Below, piece by piece: positions 21,701 through 31,827 of a stretch of DNA of 32,888 nt. Where the stretch lies: the NCBI GenBank assembly GCA_028565635.1, contig JAOXYB010023513.1:1-32888 (forward strand), written 5' to 3'. The notes below the pieces were generated by a model. It did no database searches and had not been told where the DNA came from. It worked only from the letters and a program-made list of their open reading frames with translations. The position numbers were made by a program, and so were the translations under genes. The stretch's first letter is position 1. The number at the start of each line of letters is the position of its first letter. The DNA comes from Phoronis ovalis. Taxonomy: Eukaryota > Phoronida > Phoronidae.

Positions 21701-22005
21701 TTTCAAAATCAGTATAAATTATGAAAACCAATACTTGGTTTAGTTGTCAGTGTTCTTATATAACCAGGTTTCGATCGTCGCAGTTCTAACAAGCAAACTT
21801 TCCCAATACATGACTACGATTCAGATTCTAATTTGTTGAGCATACTGAAAATTAGTCCTAATAATATTGGGCCTTTCATTAGGACCATATTTTTTAATTG
21901 AAGATACTGTCTTGTAAAACCTGACTTTAGCAACTGAGGAGTCAGATTTTCTTATTTTACAAAAAATGCTATTTTTATAGAAAAATTGTTGCTTAATACC
22001 TTCAT
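18704..22005 (-). CDS. Secreted saposin-B-domain protein, countin-like
   Basis: A 265-aa protein in seven exons: 22000-22005 (Met-Lys only), 21088-21307, 20238-20373, 19854-19966, 19620-19715, 19028-19168 and 18704-18789. All are GT-AG and in phase. Residues 1-19 (MKVLVVVVSTFLLCQCLAG) are a clear signal peptide. Residues 53-107 have saposin-B spacing: C56-x2-C59, C83-x3-C87, C103-x3-C107, with hydrophobic helices between; C130 and C136 follow in IYFCELTTICP. Saposin-B folds bind lipids or membranes, usually in lysosomes or secretions. The C-terminal 125 residues look like a beta-rich domain with four further cysteines (PDCDPTQQPCEEW and VCNGECG). The overall layout recalls Dictyostelium countin and its animal relatives; that family call is tentative. 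N92-K-T and N148-L-T are possible glycosylation sites. The 100-N gap lies in intron 1, so the coding sequence is unaffected. Confidence 0.82.
21397..21650. repeat. Identical 77-bp direct copies flanking the gap
   Basis: 21397-21473 and 21574-21650 are the same sequence (starting ATAAGTATTTCATTTGGAGC, ending TTTCAAAACTT), and each copy touches the N run on one side. This is what two overlapping contigs joined by a fixed-size gap look like, so it is probably not a biological duplication. Confidence 0.85.
21474..21573. other. Assembly gap, exactly 100 N
   Basis: Placeholder gap in intron 1 of the saposin-like gene. The 77 bases before it (21397-21473) are repeated exactly after it (21574-21650). 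Confidence 0.98.
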
Positions 22006-22390
22006 TGTTACTGCTGCCGAAACAAACGGCGGTTCCTAAACACGGCCTCAGTACAAATTTAGACTGTGGTCAGTTAAATCTCATATCTGTGTTTTGTTTG
22101 CAAACAGACAACGTACAAATAGGTCGTCACATGATCCTTCACGTGACTGAAATATTTATGTTTTATTAATATGCCATTTAACTTTTCATTTAAAATTATT
22201 TATTATTAATGAAATGCTTCAAATAATTGCTTGTTTCCTTTGAAATGGAATAAAAATCAATTTTAAATTAAATATTTATGGGGCGCGTTACTGTCACTAA
22301 GGAGGTTGTTATGCCTGCCATGTTGGCTTCAAAATTAGTGTGATCTGGAAATTGAATATTTATTAAGTTACCGCAAAATATCTGGCTAAA
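22006..22390. promoter_or_regulatory. Divergent promoter, saposin-like / CCDC42-like genes
   Basis: There are 385 bp between start codons. GTCACATGA (CACATG at 22128-22133) and TTCACGTGAC (CACGTG at 22140-22145) lie 12 bp apart. The latter is close to the CLEAR element GTCACGTGAC bound by MITF/TFE factors, fitting a possible lysosomal role of the saposin-like protein. On the minus strand CAACATGGCAGG (22315-22326) resembles the ATGGCAG element of the other divergent promoters. Confidence 0.5.
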
Positions 22391-25300
22391 ATGACTACAC
22401 GGTCATATAAACTTGAACTGGAGCCACCAAAAAGAAATGTGTTCGTTACGCAATTGAACGAAAGGTGAGGTTTATGCTACTGGAACAGTTTGTGTATTCC
22501 AGACAGATAATTTATAAACAAGCACCTGCTGTAATTGTAATTCCCATATTAGTACTCCTGAATGCATTGCTCTATATATTTGTGGCAGATCTTTGAAGCT
22601 GGTTGTGGTATACTTGGTTTATTCGTTACACACGGTGTGGTTATTCGTTAAGTGGCAATTTGATTGATTTCGTATCAAAAGATAAATAAAAGATGCATTT
22701 GATACTTAGAATAATTTATTTAATGGTTCTCACTTCTCATTTCAGTAATTTTCTAATTTCTATATTTAATAGTATTACCCCATAAACGTAACGTTACTTG
22801 CAAAAACACTATTGCAATTTGTGATATAAAATTAATAGTTGTAAATGTAATAATTGGCACTGTATGTGTAACAAATGATGTTTTAATTAGGGAGGATGAG
22901 ACAGAAGACCAGGTAGCATATCCCATTGTAAAAGAAAGTGCTGGTCAGTTGATAGAAACTGGGATAAAAACTCTACAGAAGACATTATTGCTAAAGAAAG
23001 AAGTCGAAGTTGACAGAGTCAATGAAGAGTTACTGGAAAAACGGGCAGAATTCAAAAGACGCATGGAAGAATGTGCAGAAAAACAAATAGATGTACAAAA
23101 GAAACAGCAGAGGGTATGTTATCTTTTTTCAAGAATTATTATAATTTTATATATTTTCTAAATTTTTTTCCATCTATAAACAAAACTTGAAAACATATGC
23201 AATAGAACATATGTAAATATAACTCAAAAAAATCTATAGATTAAATATCTGTATTAAAAAAAATATTTAGTTAAACTATTTAGTAGCATAGTAGTGTATG
23301 TAATGTATATTTTCAGATGAAAGATCAAGTGGCAAAGTTTGAAAAATTCATTCAAGAAAATGAAGGGAAAAGAAGACGTGCTGTTCAAAAATATCAACAA
23401 GAAGTGAAATTAAGACACCAAAAAGGATTAGAATTAATTGATGTAGAAAAAATTCTGGACGATCTAAAGAGAAGACATAAATATTTACAAGAATTAATAG
23501 AAAAACATAGGAAGTTTGAACAGTATTTAATGAGAGTAGTTGACCACTTGCCTGAAAGTAAGTTAGCATGCATTTATGCTGTTAAATTTTAGTATGCTTT
23601 CTAACCCCTCATGAAAACCTGCATTGCTGATGCACATATACAAACAAATAGTCTATAATGTGAACCGGAGTTTCCGCAAATCCCTAATTTTTGGATGAAC
23701 TAGAAATGGACCTCATATACTGTCCTCATATAGATTATAGTAGGCCACATAATATTAGTGTTTTAGATTTAATGCTAGGGGGATATTATTTAATTATTGT
23801 CTGGGTTAAATGCTAGTAACCGACACTGAGAAGGTATTTAACGAAAAAATACGTAGCAGGCGATGTGGACAGTAAAATGTGCTGTAAATGACAATGTAAG
23901 TAATCTACCGGACACGGTTACACTCTATAGAGTTCCATGCTTAGATGTATAAAGGTGAGAGAAATTGAGTCCTTTCGTTTAGTATTAATGTGATATAGAT
24001 ACATGTGATGTTTGATTTTATATCAGAGCAATTAAAAGGCCTTCAAATTTACTATTAATCTAATATGTTTTCATTTTAGATACAGCAACAATCTTCTTCT
24101 GATCAATCTTTCTACACTGTTGGTAAATTATTGTTTCTCTTCTCTTGTATTGTATTGTTTGCTTTTCCGTTACCTTCGTTGATTCATTAATTATCTTAAC
24201 CCAATAAAGTATCTAAGTCTTAATTTCTTCTTTCCTCCTTACTTCAGGTAATTATTGGTTTTCTATCACAACTACTGCTTCACTCTGAGATGAGTTACCA
24301 TGATATATGTGAAATATTTTAAGAATTAAAATTATTTTTCCAGATTATTTAGAAATGAACGACACTATGATTATTAGTTTAATGATGCGATATGAGACTT
24401 TAGCTACAACAAACACAGGTTTAATAGAAGACCTTACATTAAAATCAGATGAGGTATGTTTTTTTGTTACTCATCAAAAAGATCGTCATGATACAACTAT
24501 ACTTTAGACAACAAATATATTGGGCCATCACGCATGCTGACTTGTTGTCCTTTAATCTTGATGTGTTTTTATAGGTTTATCCACGAGTGATGTGATCTTG
24601 TCCAAAATGTCTGAAGATGTATTTTAAAATATACTGAAACACTTATAATAACATGGAAGCCAATTCCCTAGGCAATTCTTTTGATTTGCCAATAGGCTAT
24701 TAGCTATAAGTGTCAATCACACAGTATTGATGGTATGACTTAAACTGTTTAGGATATTGTGATAAGTGCCTTTCAGGGCACTGCAGTGTGTCAAATATGT
24801 TAATTTAACTATTACTCATTTCGGAGGCAACATGCTTTATACCATTGCTATAAATTTTAATGCTCAGTATGGAACGTTCCACATTTTGCAAGATGGTGTA
24901 GTCTTGCCAAGTTTTGCTCTAATAGTGCACAAGTCCAGTGCTTACTGGAAAAATTATAAAAACTGTTTTTGTGTTTTTTTAGCTTGAAAATTATAGACTA
25001 GAATATGAAGAAATAAGAAGGGAGCATGATAAAATGAAAATGTCCATAAACAGCACCTTAGCCAAGTTACAATATAATTTAGAAAAGAAATCTGAAAGGA
25101 ATGAAAAGTTAGAACAAATCATAAATAAGGATAAACAGGAACTTCGAGATTTGGTAAATTGATATTTTTAAAATTGTTTGTTTTTTGCATTTCAGTCTAT
25201 GAAAGTTGATATATGGAGAAAAGAAGTGAGCAATTATAAAATGTTATGCCAGTGGGTTATTAAATGTTAATATTTAGCACATTCAAAACAACAGAACTTC

Positions 25301-26197
25301 TAAAAACTGCTTTTATTATTGGAATGTCAAAGAATGTGACCCTCAAAATTTACTCTTTTTTTTCAGAAAGCACTGGTTGGTATGATATTTATTTCCATCA
25401 ATAATATAGCTGAGAAATGTAGAAGAATGTCCGACAAACCCTTAGAACTGATGAAACTGGAAGAAAAGCTTGAAAAAATACAGGCGAGTTTCTTGTGTGT
25501 CTGGATGCAAGTTAAGATACCGCTTTGCACATGTATAAGTTTCATAAAAAAAGACCGTAATTGCAGTTTTGCAAACTAACATGTGAATTGCTTTATTTTA
25601 GGTCTTTCTTAAAGATCTATACTGACTTATTCAGGTTATTCCGTCGAGTTGCATCTTCGCAATGCCAAATGAATATTCTCACGATATGTTCCTGTATTTA
25701 CCTTGAGTGTATACGTAAAAGATACTCCTTGCATTTGGAGGATGGTCAATTGTTAACGTTGTTTCTGCTCAGTAGATGTAACTTAAAATATCTAAAGCAT
25801 TTGGAAATCAATGAAATAGGCCATCTTAGTGAAGGATTCCTTATAAAACAAATATGAAAGAACTAATATCTTTCTACAATAAATTATCTAACATAGGAAT
25901 AGACATAATTCCAAAAGTGAGGAACATACTGGTATTTTGGGTGATCATGATACTGCTATATGTGCAGTATCCATTTAGAAATTTCATTTATGAAGTACAG
26001 GATGCATAAAGTCTTTGGTGCTCAATCATAAGATTTCGTTTCTTTTTTAGACTCATTTATCAGAACAAATTGAAATTGCAAGAATAGCAGGACGTGAAGA
26101 CGCTGCAAGTCGAACAAGTAAAAGAAGTGGTCGGCAAAGCGGAAAATCAAAAAAACCTACTAAAGTTGCCTTTGCTGAAGATTACAAGCAAGCTTGA
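22391..26197 (+). CDS. CCDC42/CFAP73-family coiled-coil protein (DUF4200)
   Basis: A 360-aa protein in seven exons: 22391-22464, 22891-23113, 23317-23557, 24344-24453, 24983-25153, 25367-25483, 26051-26197. All are in phase; the last intron starts with GC. Nearly the whole protein is charged coiled coil rich in Lys, Glu and Gln. Motifs match the CCDC42 family: FVTQLNERRED near the N-terminus, the ETGIKTLQKTLLLKKEVEVD segment, EKRAEFKRRMEEC, then FEKFIQENEGKRRRAVQK, LEKHRKFEQYL and VVDHLPE. Family members (human CCDC42 about 316 aa, CFAP73 about 308) act in sperm tail and manchette formation or tether dynein arms on axonemes. A basic Ser/Arg/Lys-rich C-terminal tail (SRTSKRSGRQSGKSKKPTK) is extra. 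I cannot separate CCDC42 from CFAP73 by eye, so no symbol is given. Confidence 0.85.
25484..26050 (+). other. GC-AG intron (intron 6) of the CCDC42-like gene
   Basis: The exon ends ATACAG and the intron begins GCGAGT, a U1-like donor with C instead of T at position 2. It ends TTTTTTAG. This phase-0 junction joins KLEKIQ to THLSEQIEIAR without gap relative to the family. The next in-phase GT donor (CAA then GTTAAG at 25511) would add nine residues. Confidence 0.65.
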
Positions 26198-26888
26198 ATC
26201 TTTTTAAAAGTATCCTAGACATTGCTTGTGGTACAATCACTATTATTTTGCAAGTTTTAAATACATCCATCATGATGGTCATGCTGGAGTGAAGTACTCA
26301 GGATGTAAAGCAGCAGATAATCCAGTCAAACAGGCAGACATATTTCTTAACCGGTAAAGTCTGATTCTTCGTTGGAGATTCAAAAATCTATTTTTAGCAA
26401 ATTTCTGAAACTTGCAGCACTGTAAATGTGCACCCATGTTTTTTATAAAAATAAAACTGGAATGTAACATACATAGCATTAAGCTTTATTTCTCTATGAG
26501 ATCTTCGGTCTCAATAATTTAAAATAACATAACAGTAATAGCAAGTAACATAATCTTGTTCCCAAATGTATACTCTAAAAATAAATCTAAAATAGTAAAG
26601 TAAGGATAATTTCTGGTCAAACCATTCCGATATTTAAATGCTTCAAATTATAAAATTGCTTTTAAGAAATAGTGTTATACACTTTCATTATGCGCATCGT
26701 TCACTAGCCTAAGTGTCACAATGGACTTTTGTTTTAAAATGCATGGAGCTTTTAGGTTGATTAACACAGTGACTGCTGATTTGTCCATGTTAATCAAACT
26801 CTTTAGTAATACAAATCTTCACTGCTCAAATGTATGCAAGATCCACAAGCTATTCCATAAATCCTACAGTGTGTTGTTCATATAAACA
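26198..26888. other. Convergent intergenic region, CCDC42-like / SAV1
   Basis: AT-rich 3'UTR-type sequence. A minus-strand open frame at 26279-26479 has no recognisable product. Nothing besides the poly(A) signals stands out. Confidence 0.5.
26450..26490. terminator. Opposed polyadenylation signals, CCDC42-like / SAV1
   Basis: AATAAA on the plus strand at 26450-26455 suits the CCDC42-like gene (3'UTR about 270 nt). TTTATT at 26485-26490 is AATAAA on the minus strand and suits SAV1 (3'UTR about 420 nt). The two predicted cleavage sites fall within the same 30 bp. Confidence 0.55.
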
Positions 26889-29800
26889 TCAGATCTTAGT
26901 TTCCAAATTTTGAGACAAGGCTTTTTGTTGCTGCTCCTGTTTTTCTTGTTTCCTTCTGTTGAGTTCCTCCCTAAGAGCCATTCTGTACGCTTCATAATTG
27001 TTCACAAGTTGTTCAACATCTTGTCTAAAAATCCTAGTTAAGATTCCACTAAAGACTTCCAGTTGGGGTTTGCGGAATAACTCCCACTGAAATAAATAAA
27101 TAATTATATGAGTACGTACATTCAATCAACTTCTGCAAAAAAACTTGATATAAAGCTTTTGCCACATTACAGTAACTTCAACCTACCTTGATGTATATAT
27201 AACTACAAATTAGGGCCAACTTGTATGACCATCTGATAATAAATTTGCATTACATAGTTTCATCAAAATTATATAATAAAACCTTGTTATAATGAATGCA
27301 TATCCATATCTAATTGAAATTCTAAAACATGACAATACACTATATATTTCTTGGAACATTTAAATGTTTCTCATTAAATGAGAAGCAATCACAAGCTAAG
27401 GTTTCTTGCAACCTTTTATAGCTAACAGTCTTTGCAGGGTTAATATTTATAACACCTATTAAAAAGACATTACTGTGTTAATCTCTCACCTTTAACTTGT
27501 GATCATGTTCAGGAGGTGCCCTGAAGTAGACATACAACCATTCAGGAATTTCTGAAAGAATAATTCAACATACGTTATGATTGCATAACATTCCTTTAAT
27601 AAATCAGAAAGTACCTAACAATTCATAAAAGCTTTGGATTACATGCATTCTACTAAAACATTGAAAAATCTGAAACAGCCTGTCTACACCTCACGATGTC
27701 CTAAAGTACCACCTACTACAATCCTTAACATCATGTGCTCCAAGTGAATTTTGTGAGACTCGAGCAATAGACTATTTGCATGCCCTTGGTGGAGCCACTA
27801 GTCACAGACCCAAATGATCCCAGCATGTCGCATTTTGTGAATGAACAATGACGTAGTTCTGCGTGCGCTCAAGCGATTCATTCACAAAATGCATGCTTCG
27901 CATCCAAGCACATAACTTACCAACATTCATGAATGGATTTGCTGGCACCAGAACATTTGGTGACTTATATGGAGCTGGTACATGCTGTAAAAGCTGTTGT
28001 TGCTGGAATCCCTCCATAGGTCTCACTATCATATGAGAGTGATTAAACTGGGGCGAACACGGGTGCTGATATTGTGCGGTATTGGTAATGCGGCTAGAAT
28101 TCAAAATAACATGATGTAACATGTATGGCATTTGTACGCAAGAAAAAGTTGCCCTCAACTTAATTACAGTTTAGCTAACTTGTTAAGAATTTTAGTTGAA
28201 TGAAAAAGATCATATGTTACACTGCAGTTCTCTAACATGCAGTATTTTTGTAGCATCAGTTTGTCAAGATAATTCTTAGATTTCATGTTTACAGCAGAAA
28301 GCTAAATTTAAATCTCATATTCTTGAGGAAACAACAGTATGAAACGTTTACACAATAGATATTTTTTGGTATGCACAGACTATAAGTACAAGGAATCGCA
28401 TTTATAGTAGAGTTTGCTCATTTGTTCAACCTTTGTCCTCTACCACAACTCACTTGACATAATAGACTCCATACTCTTGTGACTCAATTCTTTCCCAGCC
28501 CATAGGAAGACTTTCAAATGGATGGCTCCAATGCGTGGTTTGTGTGTTATGATCAATGTAATATTTTCTTCCTCTCATTGTCCAATCGATCGACCATCCA
28601 AGTGGTAACGGATGCTCATTCTGAGAAACTTGGGACACATTACCTTAAAATAAACAGCATATACAGATATAACCTGTAACTGTTATAAAGAAAGACTGTT
28701 TTTGTTCCTAAGCACCTAGTCATGAGATAGAATCTTGGTTACATGTGGTAACATGGACGTACTACCCAATGTGACACAGTAATTATGTTACACATTGCAC
28801 AAATAATCCCTACTTACTTCCTGAATGCACTGATGTCACTACTTCTTGACTAGAGCTTGAACTGTAAGGATTCTGTTGAGCGTAGCTATTTCTTATCTGT
28901 TGATGATATAACTGTATTTGGTAGTTTTCATCTAATAGAAAGAAACAATTTTATTTTATTTTTAATTAAGAACTGATGTGACAAAATTTGACATAGAAAT
29001 GTGCAAAATAATAAACCAAAACCTTATTTTCAGGTATCCATTCATGAAAACTGAGTAAATTTCGTACATTGCTGTTAAACATGGGTTGGAAACAATGTAG
29101 GTAGAAGAATTTTCGTAAACTGCGCACAACCCTTTCATACAACCCTTTTGGATTATTAGTTTAATTGCTAAAACAATAACCTTGACAGCAAAGAACTCAC
29201 CATACTGAGACAAATCACTGTATGTACTACTTGAGCTGTTACTAGTATGAAGCTGGTGACCTGGTGGAAATGATTCATGATAACCACTACTTCCAGAGCT
29301 TACATGACTAGAGTCTGATGACACAGAAACATCTGAAAATTAGCATCCAATGCATATATAGTGGGAAAGGGGTACAAATGTCAAGCTTACTAAGATGAGG
29401 AGAAGCTATTGTGAATTTTAGTGCTTCTTGCAGAATATTTTTGGTTTATTTCAGTTTTTAAACAGCTTCCATTTTTGAGTAAGACAAAACTGTCTAAAGG
29501 CCGATCAAATTAGTTTTAACTGGCAGGTACATACTCAATCTTGGCTAAATAAACCGAGGCAGGACCTATTAGAAATTCCTGACTGACAACAAACCACCAC
29601 AGAAAGGAGTTTAAGCATGACATCCCAATTACAAGTTCGAACTAATCAGGTTTTAATCCTGAATGTAAATCCACGCACACACACATTCATATTACGTAAA
29701 AATAATGCTTTTATACACACAACTGTTAATTTAAATAATAAACTATTCAATACCATCATTTCTTCCACCATTGCCACTCCTTTCTAAATGATGAATTCCC

Positions 29801-31827
29801 CCATAATTTGCAGAAACTTGACTTCTAGTAGCACCATGTTGTTTATCATCCACACCACCAAAATCTCTGCCACCAAGTGGCTGTGCAGTCCTATGTAGCC
29901 CATACACTGCATCTCCATCCCCATCGCCATGACCAACACCAGACACTGACATGTCTTGAAACTGTTGTACAATTCCAGAATGAGCATAACCGTGGCTGGG
30001 CAGGTTTGTCACTACTTTTGACTGACTACTCGATAAATAATTTTGCCATTCTGTGTTTGAGACAGGGGCAGATACTTGTTGCGGCAGTCCCAAATTCTTC
30101 TTCAACTGACCACTTGGACGTAATGGAGTACCTCCAACAGAGGTTGGAGCATATGTTGTCTGTGATTTATTTGTTCTCTTCTGAAACCCTGATGATTGTC
30201 TGACAGGGGTGTAATAATCTGAAAAACAAACCACCATAAATCTGTATGTATTAAACACATAACAAGGAACATCAGAGGATTTAGTTCAGAGTCCCTGTTT
30301 AAGTTTTATACAGCTTGTTTAGCAAAAAGAAATCTTCTAGGACTTAGTCACTTTGCACAAAATATATGCTGAAAAGTTTCTATAATAACCATTGATGTAA
30401 AATCCTTCTGACCTGTAAAAGAGGGGCGAATATAAAATTAATCTAAATGCAATAAGTAGTGGTCAATTATTATGTCTCCCCCTCATGTATTCTATAGTGC
30501 ATATAGTCTGAATAAATCCATTTGTTAGTGTTCTGTACCTTCTCAACTAACATCTGGGCTTAACCATCGTCAATTTTTGTTTATTATCTCGTAAAGCAGA
30601 AGAACAGTAATCCCTTTATTTCTATATACAGTGTCATGAAAGTCTTGACACCAATCAAATTGCAGCGTACAATAGTAGGTATAACAGTGGACTAAACGGG
30701 TAGGGGTTGATCACACATACTGTCCTTCCAGAGTTTATCTATAGTCCACTAAGCAAAAAAGCAAGCTCCCTGAAGGTACCTATTCAGAATGAGTCACAAT
30801 GATAGAATAGATGTGGTAGGCGACGATGGATCACAATAACTTTTGGATGTAGTGGTGGTGTAAGAGCTGTGATTGGAGTACAGATAACAATCAGTTTTGG
30901 TTACATGACCCTACTATGACTTGCCTGGCAGTAGGGTAATGGCCCTCATAAAAAAAATTACACACAGAGGGCCATGACCCTATAGCTCCATAGTAGGTTA
31001 AAAACTGTTAATTTTTTAAACTTATTTTTTCTAAGACTCGACCATCTCGCAGACTAGCACAAACTAAAGATTAAAAACATGTTTTGATTGAGAAATTTCA
31101 ACAGCTCTTGACACACAGAGGACAAGGACCCTAAGGCTCTGCTGTAGACAAGCCATAGTACGGGTGACGTAGCCAGGAATCTTGGATAAATTTTTACACC
31201 ATATCTATAGATACTGAAATCTCTCAAATTTCTTTTGGCAGAGAAAACAATTAGCCAACCATAAACTATCCTTGTCCAGTAAATAATCTGCCATTAATTA
31301 ATTTAGATGCAAACCTACTGTCCAAACTGTTTTACAAAAGAGCCACAGAGGAAATATGATACAGTGTTACAAATATTTCCTTATATGGGACAGCACTACT
31401 AGTAGTAGTACAACCAGAGGGTGCAGCAGCATGAAGCTGTGAGAATAGCATGCTTGAAACTCGCTTCCTGGATCAGTGATATCTGCTCCATCAATTAATG
31501 CCTTCAAGAATAGATTAGATAAAGTACAGTCCTATTGGACGATACTGTCAAGACTCTGACTGGTTAAAATCAAAAACTAGTGAACATTGTCTGCTTGCTC
31601 TAAAGCATGTGCAAATGTTGTGCAAGAAGTTTTATTGCAACATACTGATGAATTAAGTAGGCTGAGAGGCGATTCGCCAAAACCGAAGGATAAATGTATT
31701 TAAGTAATTAAAGTAAAGATATTGGTAAGTGCTTACTTCGCAATACAGGTGGTGTGTCCCTCTTCACATATTTTCCAGCAATACCTTCATTAATCCCAGT
31801 GGCCGAATCTTTCTTTTTAGACAACAT
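26889..31827 (-). CDS. SAV1: Salvador homologue 1, Hippo pathway scaffold
   Basis: A complete 474-aa protein; exons 31737-31827, 29754-30218, 29201-29332, 28818-28931, 28454-28643, 27921-28093, 27490-27551, 26889-27086, all GT-AG and in phase. SAV1 binds the MST/Hippo kinase through its SARAH helix and promotes LATS activation, restraining YAP/Yorkie. The N-terminus MLSKKKDS...[14 protein letters not shown] is the conserved Salvador start (human MLSRKK...GKYVKKETSPLLRN). A low-complexity Ser/Gly/Gln linker fills 31-270. WW1 spans 280-309 ([21 protein letters not shown]284, W306, P309). WW2 spans 313-342; its second Trp is Tyr339, as in human. ANPF...[25 protein letters not shown] and a C-terminal helix to 474 form the FBM/SARAH region. 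Human is 383 aa, fly 607. In WW2 the usual Asp-His after YYV is Asn-Arg, at an exon junction. Confidence 0.95.
27768..27912. mobile_element. Partial MITE copy beside a SAV1 splice donor
   Basis: It shares about 145 bp with the left part of the element at 17420-17800, in the same orientation: TAGACTATTTGCATGCCCTT, GGTGGAGCCAC, then CATTTTGTGAATGAACAATG and TTCATTCACAAAATGC. The right end of the MITE is missing. The copy fills the part of SAV1 intron 6 closest to exon 6 and stops within about 10 bp of the exon edge at 27921. Confidence 0.75.
30893..31185. repeat. Decayed GACCCTA-type inverted-repeat element, SAV1 intron 1
   Basis: TAGGGTAATGGCCCTC (30932-30947) pairs with GAGGGCCATGACCCTA (30967-30982), 15 of 16 bases. 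Further words of the same family (GACCCTACTATGACTTGCC, ACAAGCCATAGTAC, GGACCCTAAGGCT) lie either side. They are shared with the inverted-repeat elements in DHTKD1 intron 1. Confidence 0.55.
31420..31559 (+). pseudogene. LINE ORF2 C-terminal relic in SAV1 intron 1
   Basis: From 31458 the frame reads [20 protein letters not shown] and ends [13 protein letters not shown]-stop at 31559. This is the standard C-terminal tail of Jockey/CR1-like LINE proteins (WNSLP..VV.APS.N.FK.RLDK). Upstream, RGCSS with stops may be the decayed GRCR..RR block. It is antisense to SAV1. Confidence 0.8.

Noticed and set aside
24080-24110. An extra exon of the CCDC42-like gene after the acceptor-like TTTTAG at 24079
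   Set aside because: In the required phase it reaches TGA after seven codons, whereas the acceptor at 24343 continues the family sequence without a gap.
25561-25857. 98-codon open frame in intron 6 of the CCDC42-like gene
   Set aside because: It has no recognisable motif, starts without ATG and would interrupt the coiled coil; flanking exons join in phase without it.
29784-30203. Alternative frames on both strands opposite SAV1 exon 2
   Set aside because: They are shadows of the low-complexity Ser/Gly/Gln-rich SAV1 exon.
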